From Flagellimonas meridianipacifica (GTDB taxonomy: Bacteria > Bacteroidota > Bacteroidia > Flavobacteriales > Flavobacteriaceae), in assembly GCF_003001695.1 (NCBI RefSeq), contig NZ_PVYX01000003.1, positions 62,001-126,000 on the forward strand: 64,000 nt of DNA, written 5' to 3'. Below the pieces are notes generated by a model. That model was not told the DNA's origin. It saw nothing but the letters and a program-made list of their open reading frames with translations, and did not search any database. The position numbers were made by a program, and so were the translations under genes. Shown one piece after another: positions 44,259-53,200 of this stretch; within the stretch, counting starts at the first letter, position 1, and every line of letters starts with the position of its first letter.

Positions 44259-47081
44259 ATGGAAACCATTTCTTCTGTTATAAAAGGAATTAAAGCTTTT
44301 GTTGCTACATTTTTTTTAATACCACTATTTGTTTCTTTAAGCTCTTTCGGTATAAATGAAACTAGTGCTGATAAACAGGACAAGGTAAGTACTCATAGCC
44401 AAACTAGCACAAAATGTAAAATCCTGAATACCGACCATTGTGGGAATCCCAACAAAAATCACCTTTTGGGGTTGAAAAATGGATTATTTGATTCTAGCGA
44501 TAATGTATCCTTATACTTTGAATCCTTTGCAGATGGTACTGGTCTTATTTCTGGAACCACCCAATTAGGAAATTGTGTGGCCGAAGTATATGTTGTATTG
44601 GAAGGAAAGAAAGATTGGGGAGCTTGGAGCGCTAATGGTGGTGATTTTAAAGGTGGGGGTTGTTCTGGAGCTTTGGCTGAGAATCAAACCTACTATTTGA
44701 TTGATGAAAGTAAAAGTTTCATATCACTTTTAGGTTCAGATTGTGGTTATGAAGGTGTATTAAAAGTTTCTAATCGAACAGGCCTTGGTGCATCGGGAAA
44801 CTATGGGGTTCAAATTGGCCCTGGTGGAGCATTGTATCATTCAGAAAATGAAGCAGAAGGTCTTTCGGCTTGGGTTTGGATAGGTCCAGAAGGAGACGAA
44901 GAACGATGGGAAATAGACTTCAGTTTTCTTTTTGATTGCCAAGGTCCCGGTGAAGACGACCCGGACATGGCCGGTCCTGATACTGACGGGGACGGTGTTA
45001 TTGATTTGGTGGATTTGGATGACGACAATGATGGTATTTTGGACACGGTGGAATGTGGTTCTTTGGATTTTGAACGTATACGACCAGCCGATTTAGGTTT
45101 TCCAAATAATGCTTCAGATTTATCTGTAACAAATCTGGATATAAGTTCAAAGTTCAATCTTCCGGCTGGAAGCATACTGGTCAGTGTAACAAATGGTATG
45201 ACTTCCGATTCGGGTTCTTTTTCCATAGATAAGGATAATCCAATTCGATTTGATTTTACTGGGACAGTTCCGGTTAGAATAAAACCCTCCCACTCCAGAG
45301 GTCTAAGTGTTGGGCGTTCTGATGGAATTGTAGCTCTGGATAATGCACATTATGAATTCATAGGTAATCCAGAAAACGTAATTGTTGAAGAAAATGACAA
45401 CGTTTTTTCGGTTACTGCTTCTGGTTCCAATAGTGAGGATTTTGTTTGGCAATCTGTTTCATTTGCATCAAGTATAGAGTTTTTCACAACGAATAAGGCA
45501 ATTACCAATTTTATTGAGATTAGGATTGCTCCTGGTCTATGCCAAGACAGTGACGGTGACGGCCGTCCGGACAGCCTTGACATCGACAGTGACGATGATG
45601 GCATCCCGGACAACGTTGAGGCGCAGCCGACCAATGGCTATGTCCCTCCCACGGGCCAGGACGACGACAATGACGGTCTGGACAATGCCTACGAGGGCAG
45701 TGGGGACGAGGGCCTCACCCCTGAGAACACGGACGGCGAGGACGAGCCGGACTATCTGGACGACGACTCTGACAACGACCTAGTTGCGGACAACAACGAG
45801 GGCAACGACTTCAACTTCGACGGCGTTCCGGACCAGCAGTTCACGGGCACCGATACGGACAACGACGGTCTCGATGACGGCTATGAGGGCAGTGACGTGA
45901 ACGACGGCTACGATGTGAACGACGAGATAGACGACCCTGCGAACGACCTTCCTGACACGGACGGCACGGAGGACGTGAACTATAGGGACTTCGACGATGA
46001 CGGCGACGGTATCGACACCCCGGACGAGGACGCGGACGAGGACGGCGACCCTACCGATGACGACACCGATGGTGACGGCACCCCCGACTACCTTGATCCC
46101 GACAACGGTCCGGACACGGACGGGGACGGTGTTCCCGATGTTGTTGACATCGACGATGACAACGACGGTATACTGGATGTGGTTGAGGAGCCGCTAGGTG
46201 ACAGTGACGGTGACGGCCGTCCGGACAGCCTTGACATCGACAGTGACGATGATGGCATCCCGGACAACGTTGAGGCGCAGCCGACCAATGGCTATGTCCC
46301 TCCCACGGGCCAGGACGACGACAATGACGGTCTGGACAATGCCTACGAGGGCAGTGGGGACGAGGGCCTCACCCCTGAGAACACGGACGGCGAGGACGAG
46401 CCGGACTATCTGGACGACGACTCTGACAACGACCTAGTTGCGGACAACAACGAGGGCAACGACTTCAACTTCGACGGCGTTCCGGACCAGCAGTTCACGG
46501 GCACCGATACGGACAACGACGGTCTCGATGACGGCTATGAGGGCAGTGACGTGAACGACGGCTACGATGTGAACGACGAGATAGACGACCCTGCGAACGA
46601 CCTTCCTGACACGGACGGCACGGAGGACGTGAACTATAGGGACTTCGACGATGACGGCGACGGTATCGACACCCCGGACGAGGACGCGGACGAGGACGGC
46701 GACCCTACCGATGACGACACCGATGGTGACGGCACCCCCGACTACCTTGATCCCGATAACAATCCTGGACCTCCTACACAGGAAGTGGAAGTCAACCAAT
46801 TGGTGACGCCAAATGGAGATGGTAGAAATGACTTCTTATTTATCAGAGGATTGGAATTGGTACGAAGCAGCACGCTTCAAATCTTCAACAGATGGGGTGT
46901 AAAAGTCTATGATGGTGAAAATTACAATAATGTGAACAATGTATTTGATGGACGATCAAGGGGAAGATCTACATTGAGTGTCAACGATTTTCTACCCTCA
47001 GGGGTATATTTTTATATCTTTGAATACGAAACCGATGAAGGCAGATTCACAGATTCCGAATTCTTATACATAAGCCAATAA
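44259..47081 (+). CDS. T9SS type-B cargo surface protein with thrombospondin-type Ca-binding repeats
   Basis: 940 residues. Signal-type N-terminus; a unique beta-rich domain (about 60-220); a TSP type-3 stretch with an inserted domain (about 240-425); two copies of a 218-residue-period DxDxDG repeat region (residues about 430-615 and 648-833), exact at DNA level over 557 bp; then a proline linker and the gliding-motility-type C-terminal domain (about 846-940, [11 protein letters not shown] ... [12 protein letters not shown] ... [10 protein letters not shown]) that targets it to T9SS. Asp-rich repeats should bind Ca2+ and give a stiff stalk. The repeat part is GC-rich, unlike both ends of the gene. 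The PorP/SprF gene follows after 15 bases. Confidence 0.92.
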   Translation: METISSVIKGIKAFVATFFLIPLFVSLSSFGINETSADKQDKVSTHSQTSTKCKILNTDHCGNPNKNHLLGLKNGLFDSSDNVSLYFESFADGTGLISGTTQLGNCVAEVYVVLEGKKDWGAWSANGGDFKGGGCSGALAENQTYYLIDESKSFISLLGSDCGYEGVLKVSNRTGLGASGNYGVQIGPGGALYHSENEAEGLSAWVWIGPEGDEERWEIDFSFLFDCQGPGEDDPDMAGPDTDGDGVIDLVDLDDDNDGILDTVECGSLDFERIRPADLGFPNNASDLSVTNLDISSKFNLPAGSILVSVTNGMTSDSGSFSIDKDNPIRFDFTGTVPVRIKPSHSRGLSVGRSDGIVALDNAHYEFIGNPENVIVEENDNVFSVTASGSNSEDFVWQSVSFASSIEFFTTNKAITNFIEIRIAPGLCQDSDGDGRPDSLDIDSDDDGIPDNVEAQPTNGYVPPTGQDDDNDGLDNAYEGSGDEGLTPENTDGEDEPDYLDDDSDNDLVADNNEGNDFNFDGVPDQQFTGTDTDNDGLDDGYEGSDVNDGYDVNDEIDDPANDLPDTDGTEDVNYRDFDDDGDGIDTPDEDADEDGDPTDDDTDGDGTPDYLDPDNGPDTDGDGVPDVVDIDDDNDGILDVVEEPLGDSDGDGRPDSLDIDSDDDGIPDNVEAQPTNGYVPPTGQDDDNDGLDNAYEGSGDEGLTPENTDGEDEPDYLDDDSDNDLVADNNEGNDFNFDGVPDQQFTGTDTDNDGLDDGYEGSDVNDGYDVNDEIDDPANDLPDTDGTEDVNYRDFDDDGDGIDTPDEDADEDGDPTDDDTDGDGTPDYLDPDNNPGPPTQEVEVNQLVTPNGDGRNDFLFIRGLELVRSSTLQIFNRWGVKVYDGENYNNVNNVFDGRSRGRSTLSVNDFLPSGVYFYIFEYETDEGRFTDSEFLYISQ
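45546..46102 (+). repeat. GC-rich 557-bp direct repeat, copy 1
   Basis: Identical by eye to 46200-46756, at an offset of 654 bases (218 codons, in frame). Composition is about 60 % GC in a 60-base sample (36 of 60), against about 37 % in a native-codon homologue at 58,600. Asp is mostly GAC, Thr ACG or ACC, Glu GAG. Confidence 0.93.
46200..46756 (+). repeat. GC-rich 557-bp direct repeat, copy 2
   Basis: Second exact copy. The 97 bases between the copies have the same GC-rich codon style. Composition drops abruptly to AT-rich right after GATCCCGA at 46756, where the linker to the T9SS C-terminal domain begins. Confidence 0.93.
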
Positions 47082-47096
47082 CTTACTTGATATAGC

Positions 47097-48047
47097 ATGA
47101 ATAGAAGATATTTTTGGGTCCTTCTCTCGTTTCTTGCGATAACCTTAAACTCGGTTTTTGCACAACAAGATGCCCAATACACCCAGTATATGTTTAATAC
47201 CTTGAGTGTTAATCCGGCTTATGCTGGTTCAAGGGGACAGTTAAGTTTCGCTGGTTTGTATCGTTCCCAATGGGTTGGGCTGGAAGGTGCTCCAGAAACC
47301 TTTACGGTAAACCTTCACTCACCTATCCGAAACAGTAGACTGGGTTATGGAATCTCAATAGTAAATGATAATATTGGTGATGGTGTGGTTCAAGAAACCT
47401 ATCTAGATGCCGTGTTATCTTATACAATTGATGTTTCTTTGGATGCCAAGCTTTCTTTCGGATTAAAAGCAGGTGGAAATATGCTTAGCTTGGACTTTAA
47501 TGGTCTTCGTAATTTTGATCAGGAAGTAGTAAGTCAAGAAAACATTGATAATCAGTTTTCTCCAAACTTTGGTTTGGGTGTTTATTATCATACGGATAGG
47601 TTTTATGCGGGTCTATCTGCTCCAAATATTTTGGAAACTGAGTTCTTTGATAATAGTGCAGGAGATTCAAACTCAGTGAATTTTTTGGCTACAGAGCGAA
47701 TTAACTTTTACTTTATCACTGGATATGTATTTGACTTGAATAGTCAATTGAAATTCAAACCTGCTTTGTTAACTAAAGCTGTGGGGGGAGCTCCTTTGCA
47801 AGTAGATATGTCAGCTAACTTCTTGTTTGCCGATCGTTTTAGTTTTGGAGCTGCATATAGATGGGATGCTGCGGTTAGCGCTTTGGCTGGATTTCAAATC
47901 ACGGACCAGATTATGCTGGGACTGGCCTATGACCGGGAAACAACCGAGCTGGGTGGAACGCAGTTTAATGATGGATCGTTTGAAGTGTTTTTACGATTGG
48001 AACTGCTGAAAGCATTCCAAAGAACCGTTTCTCCAAGATTCTTTTAA
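47097..48047 (+). CDS. PorP/SprF-family T9SS outer-membrane protein
   Basis: 316 residues: signal peptide (1-22, ending FAQQ), then the family start QDAQYTQYMFNTLSVNPAYAGSRG, and a 14-strand-type barrel with repeating aromatic motifs, ending FLRLELLKAFQRTVSPRFF. PorP/SprF proteins pair with type-B CTD cargo and hold them at the cell surface. It lies between the cargo gene (15 bases before) and an OmpA-family gene (9 bases after), so the three form a unit. A paralogue is at 59,471. Confidence 0.93.
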   Translation: MNRRYFWVLLSFLAITLNSVFAQQDAQYTQYMFNTLSVNPAYAGSRGQLSFAGLYRSQWVGLEGAPETFTVNLHSPIRNSRLGYGISIVNDNIGDGVVQETYLDAVLSYTIDVSLDAKLSFGLKAGGNMLSLDFNGLRNFDQEVVSQENIDNQFSPNFGLGVYYHTDRFYAGLSAPNILETEFFDNSAGDSNSVNFLATERINFYFITGYVFDLNSQLKFKPALLTKAVGGAPLQVDMSANFLFADRFSFGAAYRWDAAVSALAGFQITDQIMLGLAYDRETTELGGTQFNDGSFEVFLRLELLKAFQRTVSPRFF

Positions 48048-48056
48048 AACCGGGAT

Positions 48057-50009
48057 ATGATAAAAAGAGTATTCTTAATTCTTTTTGTATTGGTTGGAAG
48101 CTCAGTGCAGCTTACTGCACAAGAAGAGGAAATTGAAGACAAGTTACAGGCTCGGGTAAAAGCAAAGGCTGATGAACGATATGACGAGTATTCCTTTAGT
48201 CCGGCAATTGACATTTATAAAAAGGTGTTGGACAAAGGCTATTCCTCACCTGATTTGTTGAAGCGTCTGGCCAACTCCTACTATTTCAATGCTAAGTATG
48301 AGGAGGCTGCAAATGTTTATAAAAAGCTGATAGAAACCTTTCCCGAAGATACTGAAGCGGATTTTTTCTTTAGGTATGCACAATCTCTAAAAACACTGGG
48401 TGATTATGATGAATCGGCCAAGGTGATGGCTAAATTCAAACAAATGGCATCATCTTTAGAAGTTGATTTTGATGAAGACTACTTGGATAAGATTGAAGCA
48501 AATTCTGGAAGATACGATATTGCACCTTTCAAATATAATAGTAAGTACACGGATTTCGCAGCTTCGTATTACGAAAAGGGATTGATTTTCGCTTCCGATA
48601 GGGATACCGGAAATCTGGCACGGTATAGGCATACATGGAACTCTCGAGACTTTTTGGATTTATACAAGGTAAATGCTGATAGTATCTCAAATGACAATGT
48701 TGTCAAACTTGAAGGAGATGTTAATACCAGGTTGCATGAATCCACATCGGTGGTGACTAAAGATGGCTCAGTGATGTACTTCACAAGAAATAACTTTCTG
48801 GACGGAAAGAAGTACAAAGATGAAAAAGGAGTAATTCGACTGAAGATATATAGTGCCGAATACATTGATGGGGAGTGGACAAATATTGTCGAACTACCTT
48901 TTAATAACAATTCGTATTCTATCGCTCACCCTGTTCTAAGTCCCGATGAAAAGAGACTGTACTTTGTTTCAGACATGCCAGGGTCATATGGAGAATCGGA
49001 TATTTTCATGACAGAGATAATTGGTGATGGTACATATGGGCCCATTGTCAACTTAGGAAAAAACATCAACACCGGAGCTAGAGAAACCTTCCCATTCATC
49101 ACTAAGGATGGTGTGTTGTACTTCTCTTCGGATGGACATTCTGGCCTTGGAGGTTTGGACATTTTTGCAACTAAAATTGCTTTTGATGAATATGATCAGC
49201 CAATTGTAAACGTTGGAAGACCTATTAACGGACCAACAGATGATTTTGCTTTTATCATAAATAATGAAGAAAAGGAAGGGTACTTTTCTTCTAACAGGGA
49301 AGGAGGCATGGGCGAGGATGATATTTACCACTTCTTTGAGACCAAGCCGTTGGTTTTGGACTGTATCCAAGAAGTTACGGGAACTGTACGAGATCGAATT
49401 TCAAATGAAATTTTGGCAGGTGCAACCGTAAAACTTATTGATGAAGAGAACCGAGAGTTGACTTCTACTATAACTGATTCAAAAGGGAACTATGTGCTTC
49501 AATTGGATTGCTCAAAAGGAAATTTTGTAAGAGCATCAAGGGATGGTTACGTACCCGCCGAAGAATACCTGACTAAATCCTATGGAAAACCAAGAATAGT
49601 TGATTTTTACTTGGAGAGGGATGTTGTTACCGGAGGTTTTGGGGATGATTTGGCCAAACTTTTGCAGCTGAGTACCATTTATTTTGATTTGAATAAGTTC
49701 AATATTAGACCAGATGCGGAGATTGAGATTCAAAAGGTGATTGTTGCCATGGAAAAGTATCCTAGTCTAAAGATACAAGTCAATTCACATACAGATAGTA
49801 GAGGGAACGACGCCTACAACCTTTGGTTATCCAAAAAACGAGCTGAATCTACGGTAGATTATATGATTTCCAAAGGGATTTCACCAGATCGGTTGGAAGG
49901 GGTAGGATATGGAGAAACCAGACTGGTCAATGAATGCGAGAATGGAGTACAATGTTCCAGAGATAAGCATCAATTGAACAGACGTTCCGAGTTCATAATT
50001 TTTGAGTAA
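48057..50009 (+). CDS. OmpA-family peptidoglycan-binding protein with TPR and PD40 repeats
   Basis: 650 residues. Signal peptide (1-22); TPR-like helices (about 30-130, SPDLLKRLANSYYFNAKYEEAANVYKKL in part); WD40-like PD40 beta-propeller strands (about 180-430, with HPVLSPDEKRLYFVSDMPG and LYFSSDGHSGLGGLDIF); a carboxypeptidase-regulatory-like Ig domain (about 440-520); and an OmpA C-terminal domain (about 540-650, HTDSRGNDAYNLWLSKKRA). The family resembles PorE, which ties the T9SS to peptidoglycan. Genes of this type regularly follow porP/sprF. About 220 bases without a gene follow. Confidence 0.92.
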   Translation: MIKRVFLILFVLVGSSVQLTAQEEEIEDKLQARVKAKADERYDEYSFSPAIDIYKKVLDKGYSSPDLLKRLANSYYFNAKYEEAANVYKKLIETFPEDTEADFFFRYAQSLKTLGDYDESAKVMAKFKQMASSLEVDFDEDYLDKIEANSGRYDIAPFKYNSKYTDFAASYYEKGLIFASDRDTGNLARYRHTWNSRDFLDLYKVNADSISNDNVVKLEGDVNTRLHESTSVVTKDGSVMYFTRNNFLDGKKYKDEKGVIRLKIYSAEYIDGEWTNIVELPFNNNSYSIAHPVLSPDEKRLYFVSDMPGSYGESDIFMTEIIGDGTYGPIVNLGKNINTGARETFPFITKDGVLYFSSDGHSGLGGLDIFATKIAFDEYDQPIVNVGRPINGPTDDFAFIINNEEKEGYFSSNREGGMGEDDIYHFFETKPLVLDCIQEVTGTVRDRISNEILAGATVKLIDEENRELTSTITDSKGNYVLQLDCSKGNFVRASRDGYVPAEEYLTKSYGKPRIVDFYLERDVVTGGFGDDLAKLLQLSTIYFDLNKFNIRPDAEIEIQKVIVAMEKYPSLKIQVNSHTDSRGNDAYNLWLSKKRAESTVDYMISKGISPDRLEGVGYGETRLVNECENGVQCSRDKHQLNRRSEFIIFE

Positions 50010-50230
50010 CAGTTGGTCTATTACGTCCAATAAAATGGCAGCTTCATCGATAAACGGAGCGTGTTTTTTTTGGCTTTTTTCTTTGACTTACTTCGATTTT
50101 AGTAGGCTACATATTCCAAATTGGAGCTTATACAACATTTTTTGGGCTACACCCTAATACCCTTCTATTTTTAGCATCCATAAGAAGACTTTCGTTGCTA
50201 TGGAGGAAGTTTTCGTGCTAAAATCCATAG
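50010..50230. promoter_or_regulatory. Structured leader in front of the mosaic adhesin gene
   Basis: A nested inverted repeat lies just before the start: TTTTAGCA (50169-50176) with TGCTAAAA (50216-50223), enclosing TCCATA (50177-50182) with TATGGA (50199-50204). The right arm ends 7 bases before the ATG. No other clear signal was seen in the 221-base gap. It may be an mRNA hairpin or an operator. Confidence 0.45.
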
Positions 50231-53200
50231 ATGAATTCACCAAGCAAAAGAAATCTTTTAGTATTCTTCCTTTTTTTTGGCACTTTGCTATGCTCTGGGC
50301 AGACTACCATTTGGTTGGAAAACTTCGAAGATAACAGCACCGGGAATCAGACAGGGTCAGGAGAAGGTATTAGCACAGCTACTTGGTCTACCAATGATGG
50401 GGATGTGGATGTTCGTACTTCTGGCGGCACACAAGTCCTGAGAGGACAGAATACAGACAATACTACTGCACGTTGGACTACGAATACCATCAATATAGCA
50501 GGTTATTCCAATGTTTCATTTAGTTTGGACGTCGGTCAAGGAGGAACTTTGGATTTTGGTCAAGACGTATTTCAGATAGAATATCGAATTGACGGAGGTA
50601 CTTACATTGAGATTGAAAACGCCTCCGGAGATAATTCTCCATCCGACCCTATACAATCTTCTTATTCTGTAACTGGGCTGTCAGGAAGTACCTTGGAGTT
50701 CAGGATAACCTTTTATAATACCGGAGGTTCTGAATTATACGAGATAGATAATATTAGAGTCCAAGGTGACCCTTTGAATACTACCTGTAACACGATTACA
50801 TCCTCACCAGGTTCTACTATAAGTGATTTAACGACCTTAAACTCAAATTTAAGTGGTTTTGGTGCGGGAACCATTACAGATGTCTATGTGACCCTGGACA
50901 TTACGCATACTTGGGATGAAGATTTGGATATTAGCCTGACGAGTCCATCGGGGACCACAGTATTGCTTTCTAGCGATAACGGCGGCAGTGGTGATGATTA
51001 TACCAACACGATTTTTGACGACGCTGGCGCAACGGCGGTAACTGCAGGAACTGCCCCATTTGATGGCATTTATAGACCAGAAGGTAATCTCTCTGATTTC
51101 GATGGTGAAAATCCCAATGGTACCTGGACTCTTTCCATATTTGATGATTTCAGTGGCGACACAGGGACATTAAACAGCTTCTCAATAAGTGTATGTACAT
51201 CGGCAAGTACCGATTTGGCTGTTACAAAGACGGTAGATGACAATACACCCAAAGAGGGTACTGATATTGTTTATACCCTATCCGTAACCAACAATGGTCC
51301 TGGAAACGCTACCAATTTGAGTATTACGGATGTTTTACCTGCTGGGGTTACTTACGTTAGTGATGATGGTTCCTATGTTTCAGGAACTGGAGTTTGGACG
51401 ATAGGCAATCTAAACAATGGTTCAACGGCCACACTAAATATCACAGCAAATGTAAATTGGGGCACAAATAGTTCTACCATAACGAACACTATTACTGCCG
51501 TAAACGCTGATCAAACAGACAGCAATGCCACAGCAGATGATTTAAATGAATCTATTGTGCCAACATTAGATCAGCCACCGGTGTTAACGATTACGGGGAA
51601 CCAAGTGTATTGCCCTGGAGGTTCTTTAGGTATTGCAGAAACAGTAAGTCTAACAGACCCTGATGATGCCACAATTGATGCGATATATATCCAAATATCA
51701 TCAGGTTATGTAAATGGAGAGGATTTATTGACTCTTACTGGAACCCATCCAAATATAACTGGGACATGGGATGCTACGGAAGGCGAGCTTACACTTCAGG
51801 GGCCCGCTACTTTTCCCGAATTTGAAGCGGCAATCCTTGGTGTAGAATTTTCTAGTAGTAATCCATCACCAACGGGAACTCGACAGTTTTCCATTACACC
51901 GGGTACGGCAAACTATTTACCACCAACAGGGCACTACTATGAATTCGTCCCGGATATTGGTATTACATGGACTGATGCAAGAGATGCGGCTGCTTTACGC
52001 ACGTATTTTGGTCTACAAGGCTATCTAGCCACTTTGACATCACAAGCTGAAGCGGATTTCTCTGGATCACAGGCCCAAGGAGTGGGATGGATTGGAGCTA
52101 GTGATGCGGCAACGGAAGGAGATTGGCAATGGGTAACTGGACCGGAAGCTGGAACTACGTTTTGGACGGGTACAGCAGGAGGTACAACGACTCCACCCTT
52201 TAATTTTGCATTTTGGAACTCTGGCGAGCCAAATCAATCGGGTAATGAAGACTATGCTCACATTACGGATCCGTCTGTAACTTCATCACCAGGATCCTGG
52301 AATGATCTATCTAATACAGGGGCTGGTTCTGGTCCCTATCAACCTCAAGGATATGTAGTGGAGTATGGAGGTACGGTAGGAGACCCGGTTTTAAGCATAA
52401 CAGGTGTCACTACCGTTACTGTAGACAACGTAGCGCCTACCGCAAGTAATCCTTCGCCAGTAACCGTTTTCTGTTCTGCGGATGTACCCGCATCAGATAT
52501 TAATATAATCACGGATGAAGCAGATAATTGTACAGCTAATCCTGCTGTCACCTTTATTGGTGATGTTAGTGATGGGGGAACAAATCCAGAAATCATCACT
52601 AGGACCTATAGAGTAACAGATGACGCTGGCAATACGGTGGATGTCACCCAAACCATTACCGTAACGCCTATAACGATTAATACACAACCTTCTGATCAAA
52701 CGGTAAGTCTTGGAAGCAACGCAACTTTCACCACGAGTTCCAGTAATTCGGATACGTATCAATGGCAGGTAAGCACGAATGGTGGAGGTGGCTTTTCCAA
52801 CATATCTGATGGAGCCGAATATTCAGGAACTAACACCCAAATATTGACCGTTTTAAATGTTGACTTGGCAAAAGACAACTACATTTTTAGAATTTTGGTA
52901 TCCAATTCTTCAGGTTCTTGTCCCGCAGTCACCTCAAATGAAGCCACATTACTGATTTCCGTAGATTCTGATGGGGATGGTATTGTGGATTCGGCCGATT
53001 TGGATGATGATAACGATGGTATCTTGGATTCAGTGGAATGTCCAAATGCATTTACAGTACTGTGGGTGACGAATGGAACCCCAGGAACGGAAGAGCAAAA
53101 TACAATTAATAAGCTAACGGCCTTAGGTTATACGGTTACTGTGGTAGATGATAATGTTGGAGGAAATGCAAACAACTTTGCCGTAACATTTGTTTATGAA

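Noticed and set aside
45546..46756. CRISPR array or phage tail-fibre gene
   Set aside because: The repeat is a 654-base coding period in a T9SS cargo gene; there are no short spacers, leader or cas genes.
45546..46756. Simple horizontal transfer of the GC-rich segment from a high-GC donor
   Set aside because: Borders lie within one reading frame and coincide with repeat units; a second unrelated repeat shows the same style. Not excluded, but less likely than intragenomic homogenisation.
46434..46799. Long open frames on the opposite strand of the GC-rich repeat
   Set aside because: They arise from the GC-rich, Asp/Glu-coding repeat (low stop-codon frequency) and encode low-complexity Val- or Ser-rich sequences.
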